64,000 bases of DNA from Tyto alba (GCF_018691265.1 NW_024881313.1:2596501-2660500), one strand, 5' to 3'. Numbered from the stretch's first letter, positions 37,000 to 51,241 are shown. Numbers and translations: made by a program. The notes: a model not told the origin generated them from the sequence alone.

Positions 37000-37300
37000 T
37001 TATTGCCTCTGGTGAGACTGCAGAGAGGGAGAACAGCCCCAGGCCCAGGAGGCCAATGCAGTGTGAGACCAGAACTTGTCCGTGTTCCTCAGGAGGGGCC
37101 ACGGCTGTGTTCGGGGCAGGGGGCTCCTGGGCACAGGGGGAATTTGCCCATGGCTGTGCTTGGATGAAACACAGGACACCCGAGGCCACGCCACGCCGGT
37201 GTGTGCCACCATTGTGCGGGGCATGGGAGGGCTCAACTCGGCTACGGGCTGTGGTGTTGCTAGAAGGGTGGAGGATCAAAAGATGAAGATTAGCGTTTGC
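37000..37300. other. GC-rich block next to the A21 tract
   Basis: About 300 bases, GC-rich, with overlapping open frames on both strands (up to 122 codons on -, 86 on +), none recognised. Composition changes sharply at the A21 tract. On the - strand the A-tract would lie at the 3' side as a T-run, so it is not a tail in that sense. It may be an unknown repeat or GC-converted DNA. Confidence 0.3.
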
Positions 37301-40050
37301 TGCCTTCCATGGATCTTTAAGCTTCAGCGTAAATAAAAACAGGAAAGCAATTGCCAAGCATCATTAACTGTTCTGGAATTGCAGTTGCTGCAATGTGCTT
37401 TCCTCAGTGCTTTCAGGGGGATGCAAATTTTACATTGTAGAGTGGCTTATAAAGAAGAAAGAAAAATCTCCTTTTTCATATTTTGGCATTTTTGCTGTAT
37501 GCCACCATTATGTTCTTTTAAGAAATGCTATTACTGAGGTAAGTCCACATAGAGACTGCAACAACTCCTCTGTCCCCCATGTATGAGGCATTTTTAAGCA
37601 AACAAAATAAACGAGAGAGAGAAAAAGCAGCTTTAAAATTCTTGTAATCTAAGTGTTGGGTTTTTTACATGATGGCATTAGCATGTTTGGTAGCTTGCAC
37701 TGAGTAGAAAACCAATGTCTATTATGACACATTAGAGAGAGGCAAAATGTCTAAAATTATACAGCTATGTGAGCACAGAACTTTGTGTTTTTCTAGTGCT
37801 TATTAAGGTACATCTGGCCTTACTGGAGAAAGTCATATGATGAATATGGCTTCTGCAGAATTTTTTTAAAGAACGAAAATCAGTACATTGCAATGTACAT
37901 TGCTTGTTTTCTAAAATTGCTATTGTTTTCTAAAATCTTCAGTTCTCTATAAATACTTTTTTGTGGTGCTTCTCTAATGTATGGCAAGGGTTTATTTTCC
38001 CTCCTTGTCATCCTCTGTCTTCCCATCTGCGCCTTGAAATGTGCACGACCTGCAGAAGCATCTCGTCCCCCAACCACCACCTTCTCCACGTTGAGATTTA
38101 TGAGGGGTCCAGTGGAAAATCATTTTGGGAAAACCTCAACAAAAGATGTGAGGGTATGGCACAAATCTCAGCCTGACCCAAATTAGCAAGTCACACCTTG
38201 CCAGAAAACACTAATTGGTTCTCTGACCTTGCAAAGCCATGAGCATACCAAGAGTCACGGGCTGTTGGGGGGTCTGGCTTTTTGTGAAGGGAAAGTATTT
38301 GTAGGAAGCGATCTGCATGACAGAGCAATGTACCATTATTTGAGAATAACTGTATCCTTTGCCATCAAAATCAGAAAACATAAGTCTAACTTCCAGCAAG
38401 TTTGTAAAATGCACAACAAAGACCTCTTAAGAACAAAGAAGCATCCCCAAACCCTCTAATTTCATAAGCCTTTGTCATCAATGCACACTGGATGCTGAAA
38501 CGATCAAGACAAATACAGGCACTGAAAGCTGGTGATAAAAATACCAACTCTTAATTTCTACTGCAAAATGCTGATGAGACCAAATAGGAACATCAGGTAG
38601 GAAACAGGTGAGTTCAACAGATTGTGAAATACTACCACCTTCCTTCAGGAAGAAACTTTAAAAATTTTCATATTTAATAGAAAGTTACCTTTTGGTTCAA
38701 AATTATTTTATCTGGAAATTTTACGTAATCCCTTACAGAAAGCCAAAAATTGAAATGCATACAAAACATTTCAAATTCATCAATATATTTCAATTCATGA
38801 CATTTTAAAATTCCTTTATCAAATCACTGATTTTTGAATGGAAGGGAAGTAATCTTTAATAAGAAACAAAATCTACATCAGGAGGGTGGGCCTGTGCTGC
38901 GGGATTCTCCTTGGGAAGAGAGCCAGGCAAATTTAAAATTGAGAGACATTTAAAATTGAGAGTGGGGCTTTGCAGTGTACATGCTCACAGCCAAGACTGG
39001 CATTTTATGGTGCTGGCTGATGGATGTAGAAGGTTTCTGGCCTGAAAACCTCACCCCTCGAGGAGAGCCGGTGAGCAGCACGGTCAGGGATGGTTCATAC
39101 ACTGAGGCAAACAGAGGTGTCTGTCTGTCGGTTGTCCTTTGTACACGCTTGGCCGTCCGTCTGTATGATAGGGGATGCTGAACTAATGGCAAAACCATTA
39201 GCTGTGTGCTTGCATTCACCATATTTTGGATGAAAGAACATTAGTTTAACTCAAGGTTTTTGGCAGTGTGCTGGGAACTCTCCTCTCTAATGTTATCACA
39301 CATGCGGAGCAAACATGGGGAGAGAGAAATCCCCATTTTCAGAGCCTGCTGCACAGGCCTCTCAGCTCAACACAGACCCAGCCTACTGGGATCCAGTCTG
39401 TCCTGGGTGCAAATCAGCACATTTCTACTGACCCCAGTGGTCACAGCAGCTTATTCAGATCAAGGTATGCTTCTTTTGCATCCAGTGTCTGCTGGCCTAG
39501 GTAACCACGTACATCAGTGGTTCATTGCCAGGCTTGGGGTGGCAGTGCAAGCCAGCAAGTCAAGGTAAGGCAAATGCTCTCCAGAAGCAATTCCCCACAG
39601 CAGCCACTGAGGGGAATTTTTTTATTTATTTGTGATAAGAGGATCTGTTAAAATTTGAGAGTTTTAGAAAGTCTGATAGAGGATTAAGCTTATTAAAAGC
39701 ATTTTACATATCAGCTACTTTGCTGCACTGGTGATTTAGGTAACCTGGATGCTGGGCAGAGCCTCCTCTCCCCTCCTGCTTGATCAAAATAGCTCTGTGC
39801 CAGCACCTGTACATCTCTGCTGATGGCGACTGTGCTTTTCTGATTTAGGACACACCTAAGATGGGTCCTTGTCCTATCCAGGGTCACTGGAAATGCTCCC
39901 CGCACACACAGGCCCTAAGCACCCCTTGGTCTTCAAAGATACTGGGCACTGTCTGTGCTTGTGACTTGTGGATCCGGATGGTCGTGCATGACATATCTGT
40001 GTTAGAAGTGGTTTTTTTTTCACACCTCTGCTGCGAGCAGTTTACCACAG
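37301..40050. other. Intergenic DNA, no gene supported
   Basis: Mixed composition with short chance frames only. No repeat family or splice-bounded exon was recognised on either strand. Confidence 0.5.
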
Positions 40051-40079
40051 ATCCTCCCTGTCGGCTCCAGCCCCGGCTG

Positions 40080-40440
40080 CTAACAGTGCTAAGTCACATC
40101 GCAAAACCCAACCGGGGCGGCAGCGGCTGCTTCTTGGAAGCCACCGCCTGGGTTCTGGGGAAGCCTGGGAGAGGCATCACAAGCCACGAGGTGCCCCCGA
40201 GCCGGGGTGGGGATGGGGCACTGGCCAGCAAGCCAGGACCGTGACCTGGGATGCGGCCCCCCCGAGACAGCACGCACCCTTGTCGGCTTCGCAGGCGCTG
40301 CGCTGGGTTTGGGGGTGCGCTTGGCACCCGCCCCGCAACGCGCTCCGGGCCAGGCCCCCTCCCTGCACTCTGCTCCCCCGGCCTCTCAGTGTTACTGGCC
40401 ACTGTTTCGGGGCTGCTGTGGCGATAGTGGCAACTTTGCA
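40080..40440. promoter_or_regulatory. Candidate orphan CpG island
   Basis: About two dozen CpG sites in roughly 360 bases by eye, including clusters gcggcagcgg, gcgctgcgct and cgcaacgcgc, in a CpG-poor neighbourhood. Open frames overlap on both strands (up to 155 codons on -), as expected from GC-rich DNA. No TATA box or coding match was seen. It could be the promoter of an unannotated non-coding RNA, a distal regulatory island, or an unrecognised repeat. Confidence 0.45.
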
Positions 40441-43400
40441 AAGGCTTTCAGCGTGAGCAGACACCGAGCCTCGTACTGGCTGATGTGTTTTAGTTTTCAT
40501 GCATCCATGTGCCCTCCAGTTAGGCTCCATCTGGGGAGAAAGGTTTTCGTTTTGGTTGTAACGGGCTTCTTGCTGAAAATCTTCACAGGGATGTTCTTGG
40601 GACTGCAACTCACCTTTTAGGGGCGGGTTTGGGGCATTTTTCACCCTCTCAAAGCCAGGAAAGTGTTGGGGTTTTTTTGTGTTCCTTTAAATGTGCAGAG
40701 ACCCACCTCCTGGTGATGGGCATGCTGCCTCTCAGGTGCTGCTATGGGCCACAGCTGATGATTGTAGGTCATCAACAGTCCACCAAGCCATGCTCCAGTG
40801 GGGACAAGTGGTACCACCGGTGATGTTGGGAGAGGTCTGCATCTGAGGAGGTAGAGGAGCGGCACTTGCCCATCCCATGCACACCCCAAACCCAGCCTTT
40901 GCTACAGGCCATGTCAGCAGTGAGCTGGGGAGCACAGCCTCCAAATTTCTGCCCAAACCAGGCTCTTTGATAAGCAGAGTGTGAAGAACCCCAATACCAC
41001 AAGGTCCTCTGCTGAGCGATGCGTGGCCCAGGCGCTGCCCTGAGGCGTGCAAATGCCCAACAGCAGCATGAATCTGCAACGACCTGAACTGGCATTAAAA
41101 ACAAATCTCGAGATACAAGACTGAGGAGAGGGGAAAGGCTAAGAGTAAGCTCATAGTCACTGCTGACTTTTGCATTTGAATAGATTTTTTTTTTTTTTTT
41201 AGACAGTAAACAAGAAGCTAACATCTGATCAGACTGTTATTATGGAGTCTGGATTTTAGCACCATAATTACTGTTGCATTCGGAGTTTTCCCAAATTTCC
41301 TTATTTTACATTTCATATCCCTTAATGAAAGTGGCTAAGAGATGTCACTGAAAATGCTTGTACAAAATTGATTAGGAGGATAATTTTAGGAATGTTTGAC
41401 AACTAGAACAGATTTTCTGTTTTATAAAAAATACTTTTTTCTAAAAAATGGTGTATAGTGTCTTGTGATTTTGTGGCCTGCCTTTTCAACTAAAGATTGA
41501 AGATAAGTTTTTCAAAGTAAAGGTGTGGGAGGGAAAAAGAAACTAACTGCACCATGTTAATGAGGGGTCAGTGTGAAGACTGTTGACTCTAGTTACCTCA
41601 AAACAGATTTACAAACAGATCAAAGAATAAATTTAAATACACATGAATAACAAATGCATTAGTCACATTAGGGTTTAATTAAGTGTTTGTGAAATTGTAG
41701 CTTTGTAGCACTGACCCTTCAGGAGTAATTCACTAAGATGGATCTGATAGCACATTCTGGTTTTAATTTGTCCAGTGTACAGGCCACTTAGAAAGGGAGG
41801 CAAGGATAGGATACCCATCATTGCTTCAGGATTAAAAATCAACTGGAGAAAGAAAGTTAGACATTCTCATGGAGTATCTGTGCTTTGTCAGATGCTACTT
41901 TACCTGCAGTAAATTCATAGAGGCCACTAAAATCAAGACTAGAGCCTACCACAAACTCAGACTTTCACACAGCTCTTGGTAGGAACAATGAGAGAAATGG
42001 GGGCTGAAAATGGTTCATAATGAAAGGAGACTGCCAAGTACTTATCATTTAATCACCTCAGTGTAAAGCAAAGCACGGACTTTTCTGCCCCACTTTGGAC
42101 ACTTGCCCATGCTGTTTGCCTTCCTTGGATGACCTGTGACTAGGGACACTGAGATTCTCCAAGAACAGATATAGCAATCTCTGATGTAGCCTCTATGGTC
42201 TTATGGAAAAAGGGAACGTGCTGTGCTCCCATCCCAGCTGCATCAAGGTCCACCAGAGCTGCCCAAGTGTCACACAGAGAATCAAGGAGTCAAATACTTC
42301 TGCTTTGCCGTGGGAGAAGACCAATGTGACAACTCAGCAAGCTAGAAGTCTTGATGCACATCCCGTGGGGAGACCTGCACTGAGCAAGAGCAGGAGCTGG
42401 TTGCTCTTTGGTTTGGTTGTGACCCCGTGTAATCTGCAGGGATAGAGTGGGCTAGTGGGTGGGATGCTGACGTGGGACCAGTTGGAGCTTACGTTTGAAT
42501 GGGTTAGGTGCTTAAATACCACTGAAGTGGATATTTGGATTTAATAGCTGAAGCATTTTGCTGCTTCTGAAAATGCTGCTGGAAGCTCTTAGATGTTTAG
42601 AAAGCTGTCTTAGGTGCCGTTTTCCAAGTTCTGGAGAGTATAGTTATAGCTCTTCCCTAATATTGCATGATAATTGCATGAAATATGGTATCTTCTGCTG
42701 CTGAGGTAATGGGGAGACCCTGCTTTACGTTAGGTTGATAGTTGGAGCAGGTTTATTGATTATGACATTTCTGAGGACTGTAAACTTAGAAATGAAAGAA
42801 AATGAGTTCACTGTAGAGGTAAGTTTAAAGGTACTATAGGTATAGCATTAGTGTTACATACTTGTTCATATAAACTCTGCCAAAAAAAGCTGCAATGGCT
42901 TGGATGCTCAGAGTATACTTGCTACTCTCTGCTTTGATTTTCTACAAAATTCAAGATTAAGGCCATGTTTGAAGAATAGCCTAGATCAAATAAGTAGATG
43001 CAACAAAAATAATCAGATGAGACTGTGTTTGCTACATTTAAATAAAGTTGCTACCCCGACAAATCATTCTGTAAGTGCAGTAACTGGGCATTTGAAATAT
43101 GGACTGATAGGTGCATGGCTTCTTCTGTATTATCACTTGCCTACGTGTACTAATGCAGAGAATATAGACAGTGCCCCTTCTTTGGCAATGACTGGTAAAG
43201 TAATTCATGCTCTAGGTTACCTTTGTGGATTTTAACAATAAAGGCTGGACTAGCTTTATGCTTTCATCAAGGAATAAATCCAGCACAGACAAAAAAAGGT
43301 GTTGGATACATCAGCCCCTGCACTGTTATGTGCCAATTTAACCAATATCATGTAGTGAAATCTCTCTGCAGCATGAGGGAATGAAGGAATTTAGAGCAGG

Positions 43401-45984
43401 TTCTTTTCCTCAGAGTCCTTTACAAACTACAGCTCCAGATCTTCACAATTCAACCTATTCTGCAACAAGGAAAAAATAATTCTGTGTGCATGTGTGGTTT
43501 ATTATTTTGGGTTGTTTATTATTTTTACATAAAAGTATGGAACTTTATTTGAATTCGTTAATTCATTTACTTTGTGGGAGAGGAAGTTTCCTGCAGGAAA
43601 AACTTAGTTGTAGAAGTCTGTGCAGAACAAATATTGTATGCTTTGGTGTTTGAATCTGGAAACCAAGATTTCTCTTTTTAGAAAGTCTCAGAAAGAATAC
43701 CAATGAACTCTTGTATATGGGATGACTTTAAATAATCTTCCTTAGGCTGAAAAGCTCTAATATTAACAGAGGGCCTAGTATCTTTAGGGAGCATAAGCAA
43801 GCCTTTATGCAAGGATGAAGGGGTTTTGGACAAGGATGACCTGTCCTTGATCAAAACCCAACACACTCCCAATTGGTTTGAAACGTTTTGGCAGTTGCTA
43901 TATTTTAACTTCTTCCCTTTGTATGTAATGAAAACCTTCACTAAAACAACAAATAACTCACTTGCAATGTTTATCTGGCCTTAAATGCGATGTTAGCATC
44001 ATGGTATTTGATAATCATCATAATCACAGAGAGGACTGTTCCTTCAGCTATTAACTACCTTTAAAAAAGCAAATCCCTCCATGTATTTTTGATACAGTAA
44101 GTTTTTAGGAAGCAAAGAACTTACTGCCAGATGGTTGTCACTGGCAAACTTCTCTTTTACGATGATCTTCATCTGCCAATTGCTATGTTAAAAACAGCTT
44201 CCCATTCCTCCATATCTGAGCATCTTAGGTAGCAAAATCCCTAATGGACCTCCAAATATCCATCTTCTCTATCCTCTTTTGGTAGAAGGCAGAACTCGTC
44301 ACAGGGCACAGATATTACTTTGTTGGGACTGACTTTCACTTCTTTCAGGGAGGAGGAGGAGGAGGAACGGAAGGACTTCCCTTATGATGGGGAAGGATCT
44401 TACAAACATTGCCGGAGTTGTTCTTAGAGAAGACAGATGTGTCCAAGAGCATCACTGGAAAGCATTCCCTAGAGATCAGAGCTGGAGTTTACCTCACCCC
44501 TGGAAATCTCTTTTGGAGCTACAAACTATAAACATTGAATGACAATGAACATGCTGTTTTCCTCAGTTCTTTTGTTCTACTGTTTTATCGTTGTTGTTAT
44601 TATTGTGTTTCTTACAAAATACCTAGTTTCATCACTAAGGGTATGAAACACTTGCCTTTCAGATAGTGTGACAAATAACATAGATCAACATAATTTTACT
44701 GGAGAAAAAAAAATCACCTGCAGACAGTGTCCTTGATGATATACTAAAAAGCATGTCCTTCAGGAAGTGGGGAGATGTCATTCTTGTAAGTTATCTTTCT
44801 GTATTTCCTGTAAGGCTCAGCATGTTGGTTGGAGTAAACAAGGGTACACCCAGACCGCTGCTGCAGGTTATTATGAGTTGAAATAGCAGGTAGCTCATGT
44901 TATTTGTGTACAAAGTTTCAGTTCCTTAATAGCATACTCAAATCTCAAAACTAGGCTTATACACCTCTGTGGCACTTGGGAACAAGGCATGTTTCTCCAG
45001 GAAAGATTTCTCAAGCAAATAGAGATCTTAATGCTTTGATTATAAATTCTATACATTGAATAATTTATGTTGACTGGGATTCTCAAATAAAAACAGTGAA
45101 AATGCAAATAATGCTTGTTCTTTTTCATGAGAAAGCTTCTAAGAGCATATAAATATTTTGTTAGAAGCCCCATTTCAGTTAACAGACCTCCAGAAATTAG
45201 GGCACTGAGCTGTAAACTTCACATCCTGTTTTTTCCTTAATACCATCTGGGGAAAATAATAGAATCTAGGCTTTTACTGTCTTTCCACAGATCATACACG
45301 GGATAATGGAGCAAGCAAAAAGTGCATCGCTTGCTTTGCTATGTTGAGACTGTCACCATTCATGTGAAGCCTAAACCTTGTATTAATCTCTGAACCGTGC
45401 TGGCTTTATTTTCAAAAGAGCAGTCTTGATTTAAAAGCTATATGTGACTCGAGGTTCTGGCTGCCTGAGGCTGCTGTGGTCTATGGATCTTCTCTCAGTG
45501 GCCACATCTCACCCAGTGCCTCACTAGAAGATACTACATTCCTGCTCCAGCAGGAGAAACATAGACGAGAAACTTTGGACTTTCTTCTTCCCAAACAACG
45601 CAGCCATATCAATACCACTGAATTTTTTCAGATGCTTTGTAAACCCTGTGTGTTATACTGTTAAATGAGGATATTTCATCTAGACTCTCCTCAAATTACT
45701 AACTTACACAAGCCAAGGAACTGTGTGTTTCACAGCCTCTGCGATACAGTCGTTGCAGTGTTGTTACAGGAAGAGGAGACCTATCGAGGTTCTTTTTGCA
45801 ACAAAGGATTCAGATCTTGCACAGAGGAAACAGCAAACCCGTCTGTATTGTTACCTAATTCTCCACCCTTCTGAAAAGAAAATAAACTTCTGGGGGTTTT
45901 CAAAAATGCAGCAATGGAATAATTCATGATTTCCATCTTGGTCTGTGTTTTCAGAAGACGACTCCCAAGCAGTTGCTGCTAAGG
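40441..45984. other. Intergenic DNA, no gene supported
   Basis: Mostly AT-rich. It includes a T16 tract (41185-41200) and a short GGA repeat (about 44349-44367). Open frames are short and unrecognised. No exon of PLCL2, the expected convergent neighbour, could be identified. Confidence 0.5.
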
Positions 45985-46225
45985 ACTCGAGTTTTCTTTT
46001 TTACATTTAATGTAACAGGAATTAATATTAATGAGCCTTGAGTTTTTGTTTGCTCATTAAGCAGTCAGCAGGAGCTCACTTAATGGAGCACAAACTCACA
46101 GTTATTACATTATCACTTAATTATTCGGCACTGACATCACTGCGACTTCACAGCAGGCATCTTGCAACTTGGCAAAGGGTGCGTTTCGCTTCAGCTTGGT
46201 ACGTCTTGATGAAAACAGGATAACG
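45985..46225. promoter_or_regulatory. Candidate conserved non-coding element with homeodomain-type sites
   Basis: An AT-rich but complex segment with ttaatattaatgag (about 46022), TTTGCTCATTAAG, CACTTAATGG and a TAATTA core (46118-46123), close together with little simple-repeat content. This texture is typical of vertebrate developmental enhancers. Conservation itself cannot be seen from one sequence, so the call is an inference. Confidence 0.35.
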
Positions 46226-49200
46226 GAGTGACTGGGAGCAGCGCTGGTGCGGCTCGATCCTGCCTTACCGCATATATATGGCCTTTTATGCAAACCAGGC
46301 CCTCAGCATAGAGCATGAGCCACGGGAAGTTATTGTGAAATAGGGCAGCTGCAGGGAAGAGTAATCAGGGGACAGGAGCAGACAGTAAAAATGTCACATG
46401 GCTGTGCAACTGTACTCACCAAGACATTTTTAGGCTGTTGAAGAAGAAGGGAGGGAGAAGTGTTTTTGCAGTGGTAAAAAAGGTATTCAGGTAAATTTCC
46501 TGAAATCTCTAATCTTTTGTTGATCCGTAGGTAAAATAAGCTTAAACACCATGAAGCTGCTGTTTTTCCATGAGTGCATTTCTAGTATAGCCTTCTATGG
46601 ACTCCTTGGGGAATTAGCTGTTTCTGGAGTCTTTCCCAAACAAAAACCTGTCAAATGGTTAGTCAATATAAGTCAGATTATCCCACCTCTCTGCAAAGGT
46701 ACGGGGGGATGCTGCTTTCTGAAAAAAATCTTTGAGTTTTTATTCTCATGATGGAGTTTTAATCTCTCTTCTTCCAAACATGTGGTATAGCAAAGACCAG
46801 GTGCCATGCAGTGTAAGATCTTCACAGAGTGTCTTTGTACAACAGCTACACCGCCAAAGACAGTCACTGTTCAGGTGGTAAAATTGGAGTCCTTGTGAAT
46901 TAGTCTGTGAGTCAACGGTGTCCAGCTCTGCAAGACCACACTCCAGCTCACTATAGAAAATGTGGAAGAGCAGCAAGGAAAAGAAGCAGAAATACTCTGT
47001 GCAAGGTTAGGGGTTTTTTTAATTGTTCTGTGCAGAATAGTATGTTCTCTTAGTACTTGTTCCTTGGAAAAAAAAAAAAAAAGAGTCTCTTTGGACAGAA
47101 TGTGGAAGTGGCTGGCAGCAGCAGCACATGCCTGCAGATAAATGGTTGCTTGTAATGTAAGGGAAAAATTTTCGCAGGAAGACCCGAATGCTCAACTTTC
47201 AAGCATCTTATATTCAGTGTTAAGAATACACCTTGACACAGAAATTCGTACTTGTCATAGAGTGATGGAGATCCGTGAAGTTTCTGGTGATGACTTTACA
47301 GATTATGTTTGTTGTTGTGTCACTCAGAGATTTAGAGATTATTTTAAAGGGTAATGTTTAAGGCAAAAACAGTTTTGTTCCATTGACATTATCACGGTGC
47401 CTACCTTTGTGTTGAGTCCTTGGATCTGGGTTTAGGAATTTGCAGCCACAGAGGTATCTGTTCACCCTTTTCCCTTCTTATCTACCTCTGTGTCCATTAT
47501 TTTCTCATTACAGTTAGCAAGGCAACACAGAGGTCTTTACAGTTACTACAGTTCAAAAAACCTTGGTTTGTTTAGCAGAAATTATTCCTTTTCTATTGCC
47601 AGGAAATTGTCTGAAATGAAAAAACCTGGAACGTGGTGGGAAAACACAGACAAACTACTAGTAACCCATGAGGCTTGAGAAAATGACTCTAGTGACTTGT
47701 GGAATATTGAATATCACAGAAGAGTGATCCCATATCTGTAGATACGGTTTGAACTCTACCTACCTAAGAGATTACTGACTGGTATGATTTCACTAATGGA
47801 GTTTTTCCGATCTTTTGGGTCTTTTGAGTAGTCTTTAGAAATCTTTGAGTGTGTTATTACAGATCAAGAACACATAGGAGGTACATCAGATCTCTGATAT
47901 GTTACTATATAATCTGTATATTACTTCTGTGGACTCTGTACTAAAACTCATGGATTTTCATGAGGAAAACATCCTCTGTAAGCAATGTAGGTGAGGCAGC
48001 AGGTCTGGCAGAAGCTGGGCAGCAGCAGGAGCAGCAGGAGCCCTACAGCCTGATGCATACAGACGCAGGGATTATGAGCCCCACACTAGCATTCTTTAAT
48101 GAGATGTCTTCATTGCAAGTTTAAGACAGATGATTGGCATTTGTGTATAAGCACCTGGAATAGCTAAATTCAGGTGTAAAGAACTGCACTGTAAAACCAG
48201 AGTCCACACTGTCTTCATATTCAGTCTTTTGTGGCTTAAGGCATTCTACAGCCATAATATCTTCTTCTTAACATCATATGACTCAGTCATCCTGTGACTT
48301 CTTTCTCTCTCTTGTAGTCTTGTTTTTGGTTGTTTTTTTGATAAAATTGTCCAGCTTCCTAGGAAGGCATGATCTTAATTCAATTCTTTATTCAATAAAC
48401 AGCTTCTGTCTATAGCTTTGTTCCATTGGAAAAAGCTATAAACAGCCAAAGATAGTGGCGACCTATACTAGCAGCTGGCATCAACACAAATCTATTTTTG
48501 AGAAAAGCAGGAGGCGCCTGATGAACTCAAGACATACTTGGGCAGTCCCTGTGATCAGTTGCCTGTTACCCTGAGAAAACGGCGTAGCTAGAGCAGTAGG
48601 TGGGCTTTAGTCGCTGCATATTTCTACTCCAAGGAGGACAGATTTCTCGAATGATGTGTTAGCCGTGCCACAGCAGGATGCACAGAGACAGAGGTCATGT
48701 TTGCTTGGAGGAAGACAGGAAAATGCCAATTCTGAGTTTTCTACCTGTCCTGGTAATACTGGTGATCAAGTCAGTTCTTAAGTGCCACTCGTGGAAATTT
48801 GCCCCGCAGCTGTCCCTGTGACTGAGCCAGGTGTGGTGAGAATTGATGAGGTTTATGGAAAGGGGTAGTAGATATTCTTGTCTCTGCAGCCATCAGAGGA
48901 ACCCAGTTGATAGGTCTTCTGAAACTCCTCCAAGTGTACCTACTTACTCCATAGAGAGATTACTATTGACCCATCATGACAGCCTTCACAGGAGGAGGTT
49001 TGTTACATGGAATATACCAGAATGGTGCCAAGGCATACCAGAGATGCATCACTAGGATTTTAATTTTTTTGGCAGCTGCTGCTGTTCAGAAGCTATTACG
49101 TTTTACCCGTGGCCAGGGAAAACCACCATGTGGAGAGCTGTGTTTAATAATGAAAATGCAGAAGTGACACCAGGAGTGGTATTTTTCTGACTTTCAAGTT

Positions 49201-50870
49201 TCCCACAATGAGCAGAATGACCCTATGTTTTACACTTTGTATTTTGTAACATCACTCTGCCTCCCACCTAAAACTGAATTTTTTATGCTCCCTTAGTTCA
49301 TTTTGCTTCACTGTTGGTCAGAATTGTGAATTGCGGCCTTTTCGGGCTGTGACCAGTGTTTCCTGACTGTGCATTAACCCAGGCTACTTTATGTGTTATT
49401 TGACAGCATTGAGATGAAACAATTAACGATAAGCTAATTGCACAGGTAACAACTCTGCCTTGCAAGCACTCTACCTTGGGAATTCATCTGCTGCTTTAAC
49501 TTGATACAGAAAACCCTGTCTTCATTGCTTACACGTGTGCAAAGAAATGGCTAATTGAGCTCTTGTCATCTCTGTTGCAAACGAGACTTCTGCATTCTGG
49601 AACTGTACTCTCAAGAGCACTATTAATCATCTTAAAACATCCCTTTTACCACAGGCCCAGAGTAATGTAGATTGATCAAGAAACTGAGTGGGGTGGAGGT
49701 GGGGGGGTGAGAACAATCCGTCTGACAGATGTGCCTACAGTCCGTGGATAAAAGAGGAAGGAAAACTTGCTTTCTCTGGATTCATATTTAGTGCTACTAA
49801 ATGCTTAAAGAAAATCAATGTAGCTACTTAAAATGTTCCAATATTAATGCTTTCCCTCATATACATGCAGTTACCTCCACAATACCCCGGTGACTTGAAT
49901 CAGAGACCTCCAGGAAGATAGCCTTCCCCTCCTGCAGCATGAGGAGGTACAGCCCCACTCTGATCTTCTCACAGCTCCTCAGTACTTTGTCCCTCTAATT
50001 CATTCCGGAGAGGCTGAGGTTAACGAGGGAGTGATAATTATGTGATGACTGCCTTGATTAACCTTCAGTGACCTACTCCTGTCGCTGCACTGACAGGAGC
50101 CCCCTCCCCACATTACAGGGAAGTGACAGAGGTGCTGCTGGTGCCCCAGTGGGTGTCTGCAGTCTCGCACATGAGTGTAGCCATCTGTGCTCCCTGTTGA
50201 TCTAACATGTGTAAAATATAAAATTAACATGATGAAGGCAGTCAGGGGCAGGTTAATGTGAAGCTGGAGACAGGCTTCTTCTTCCCCTGTGCTTTTATTC
50301 TACTGTTTTACTATGATCCTTTAAAAGGTTTTTAACTGCTGCATGGTGATGCTTCTGAACAGTGCTGCTACTGTTCTTGATGAAAACTCTGATGTGCTCC
50401 TTCAGGGTATTTAATTTTGGCACAGAAATCTTGTGTATGGCAAGTTACAGAGCTATTACTAGCAGGAGTTAGTGCACTGTGGTTCACATCCTCTGTACTT
50501 CAAGAGAGTCTGGGCTGAATCCCACAGGAAATTTAGGAGCTGCTTTCCAAACAGGCACAGCTAGAACAGAGAAGCAAGGACCTGCCAGCACATCTGGTAC
50601 TTTGCCCTCCAGCAGAGAACGGGCAGGCAAATGTAAACGTCTTCTTTCCCCTCTCTCCGCTAAAGAATGCCCTTCCCAATCCACTGGCAAAGGGCTGGTA
50701 CTGGTTTTTGCACTGAGGAGGAGGAATACAGCTCAGATGACCTGTTAGGCAAAACAGGTAGGTGCTGCAATCTATTCCATGCCCTTGCCCTGACTTTGGG
50801 GCATCTGTGGGGAAAGTAAGATCACTGTTTCCCTCTCCATTCACTTCCAACAATTGCTGTCATCACCAGT
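46226..50870. other. Intergenic DNA, no gene supported
   Basis: No coding match. A GCA/GGA-rich patch lies at about 48000-48040. A segment at about 49380-49560 with caattaacgataagctaatt has enhancer-like texture but is weaker than the neighbouring candidates. Confidence 0.45.
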
Positions 50871-50881
50871 AAGATGATTAC

Positions 50882-51241
50882 TTTTTTTTTTTTTTTTTTT
50901 GCCTTTTGTTCTCCACACAGAAGTCTTCAAGCTGGGGGTTACAGGTGCATATGGACAATGCAGTACAGTGCATCGACCTCCAAGCCTTGCGCCGACCGGG
51001 TGATGTCCATGGCTGGAAGCAGTGGGCCGATGCTGACATGGTGTTTCGCCAGGGCTAGCTTCACCTCTGTCATGAGGACATCCATGAGACTGCAAGCTGA
51101 GCGACAGCCAGCAGTCCTGTTCACACTCCTAGAGCAATGCAGATCTGCAGTAATGGGGATAATTTGAATTATGTCGCTGGCTGTGCTGTTCAGGACTCCC
51201 AGGGGTACAGTGTAGGTCCTGCACAGGACTGCAGTAGGCAA
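50882..51241 (-). pseudogene. Possible retrocopy with a poly(A) tail on the - strand
   Basis: A T19 tract (50882-50900) reads as a poly(A) tail on the - strand. Directly upstream in that orientation is a GC-richer unit with an open frame of 100 codons (51241-50939) ending in a stop about 40 bases before the tail. This is the layout of a processed retrocopy or an unknown retroposon. The protein is not recognised, no AATAAA is seen before the tail, and no target-site duplication was found. The alternative is a chance frame beside a simple T-run. Confidence 0.3.

Noticed and set aside
40177..40644. 155-codon open frame on - in the CpG-rich block
   Set aside because: Frames are open on both strands because GC-rich DNA has few stops. 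No similarity recognised.
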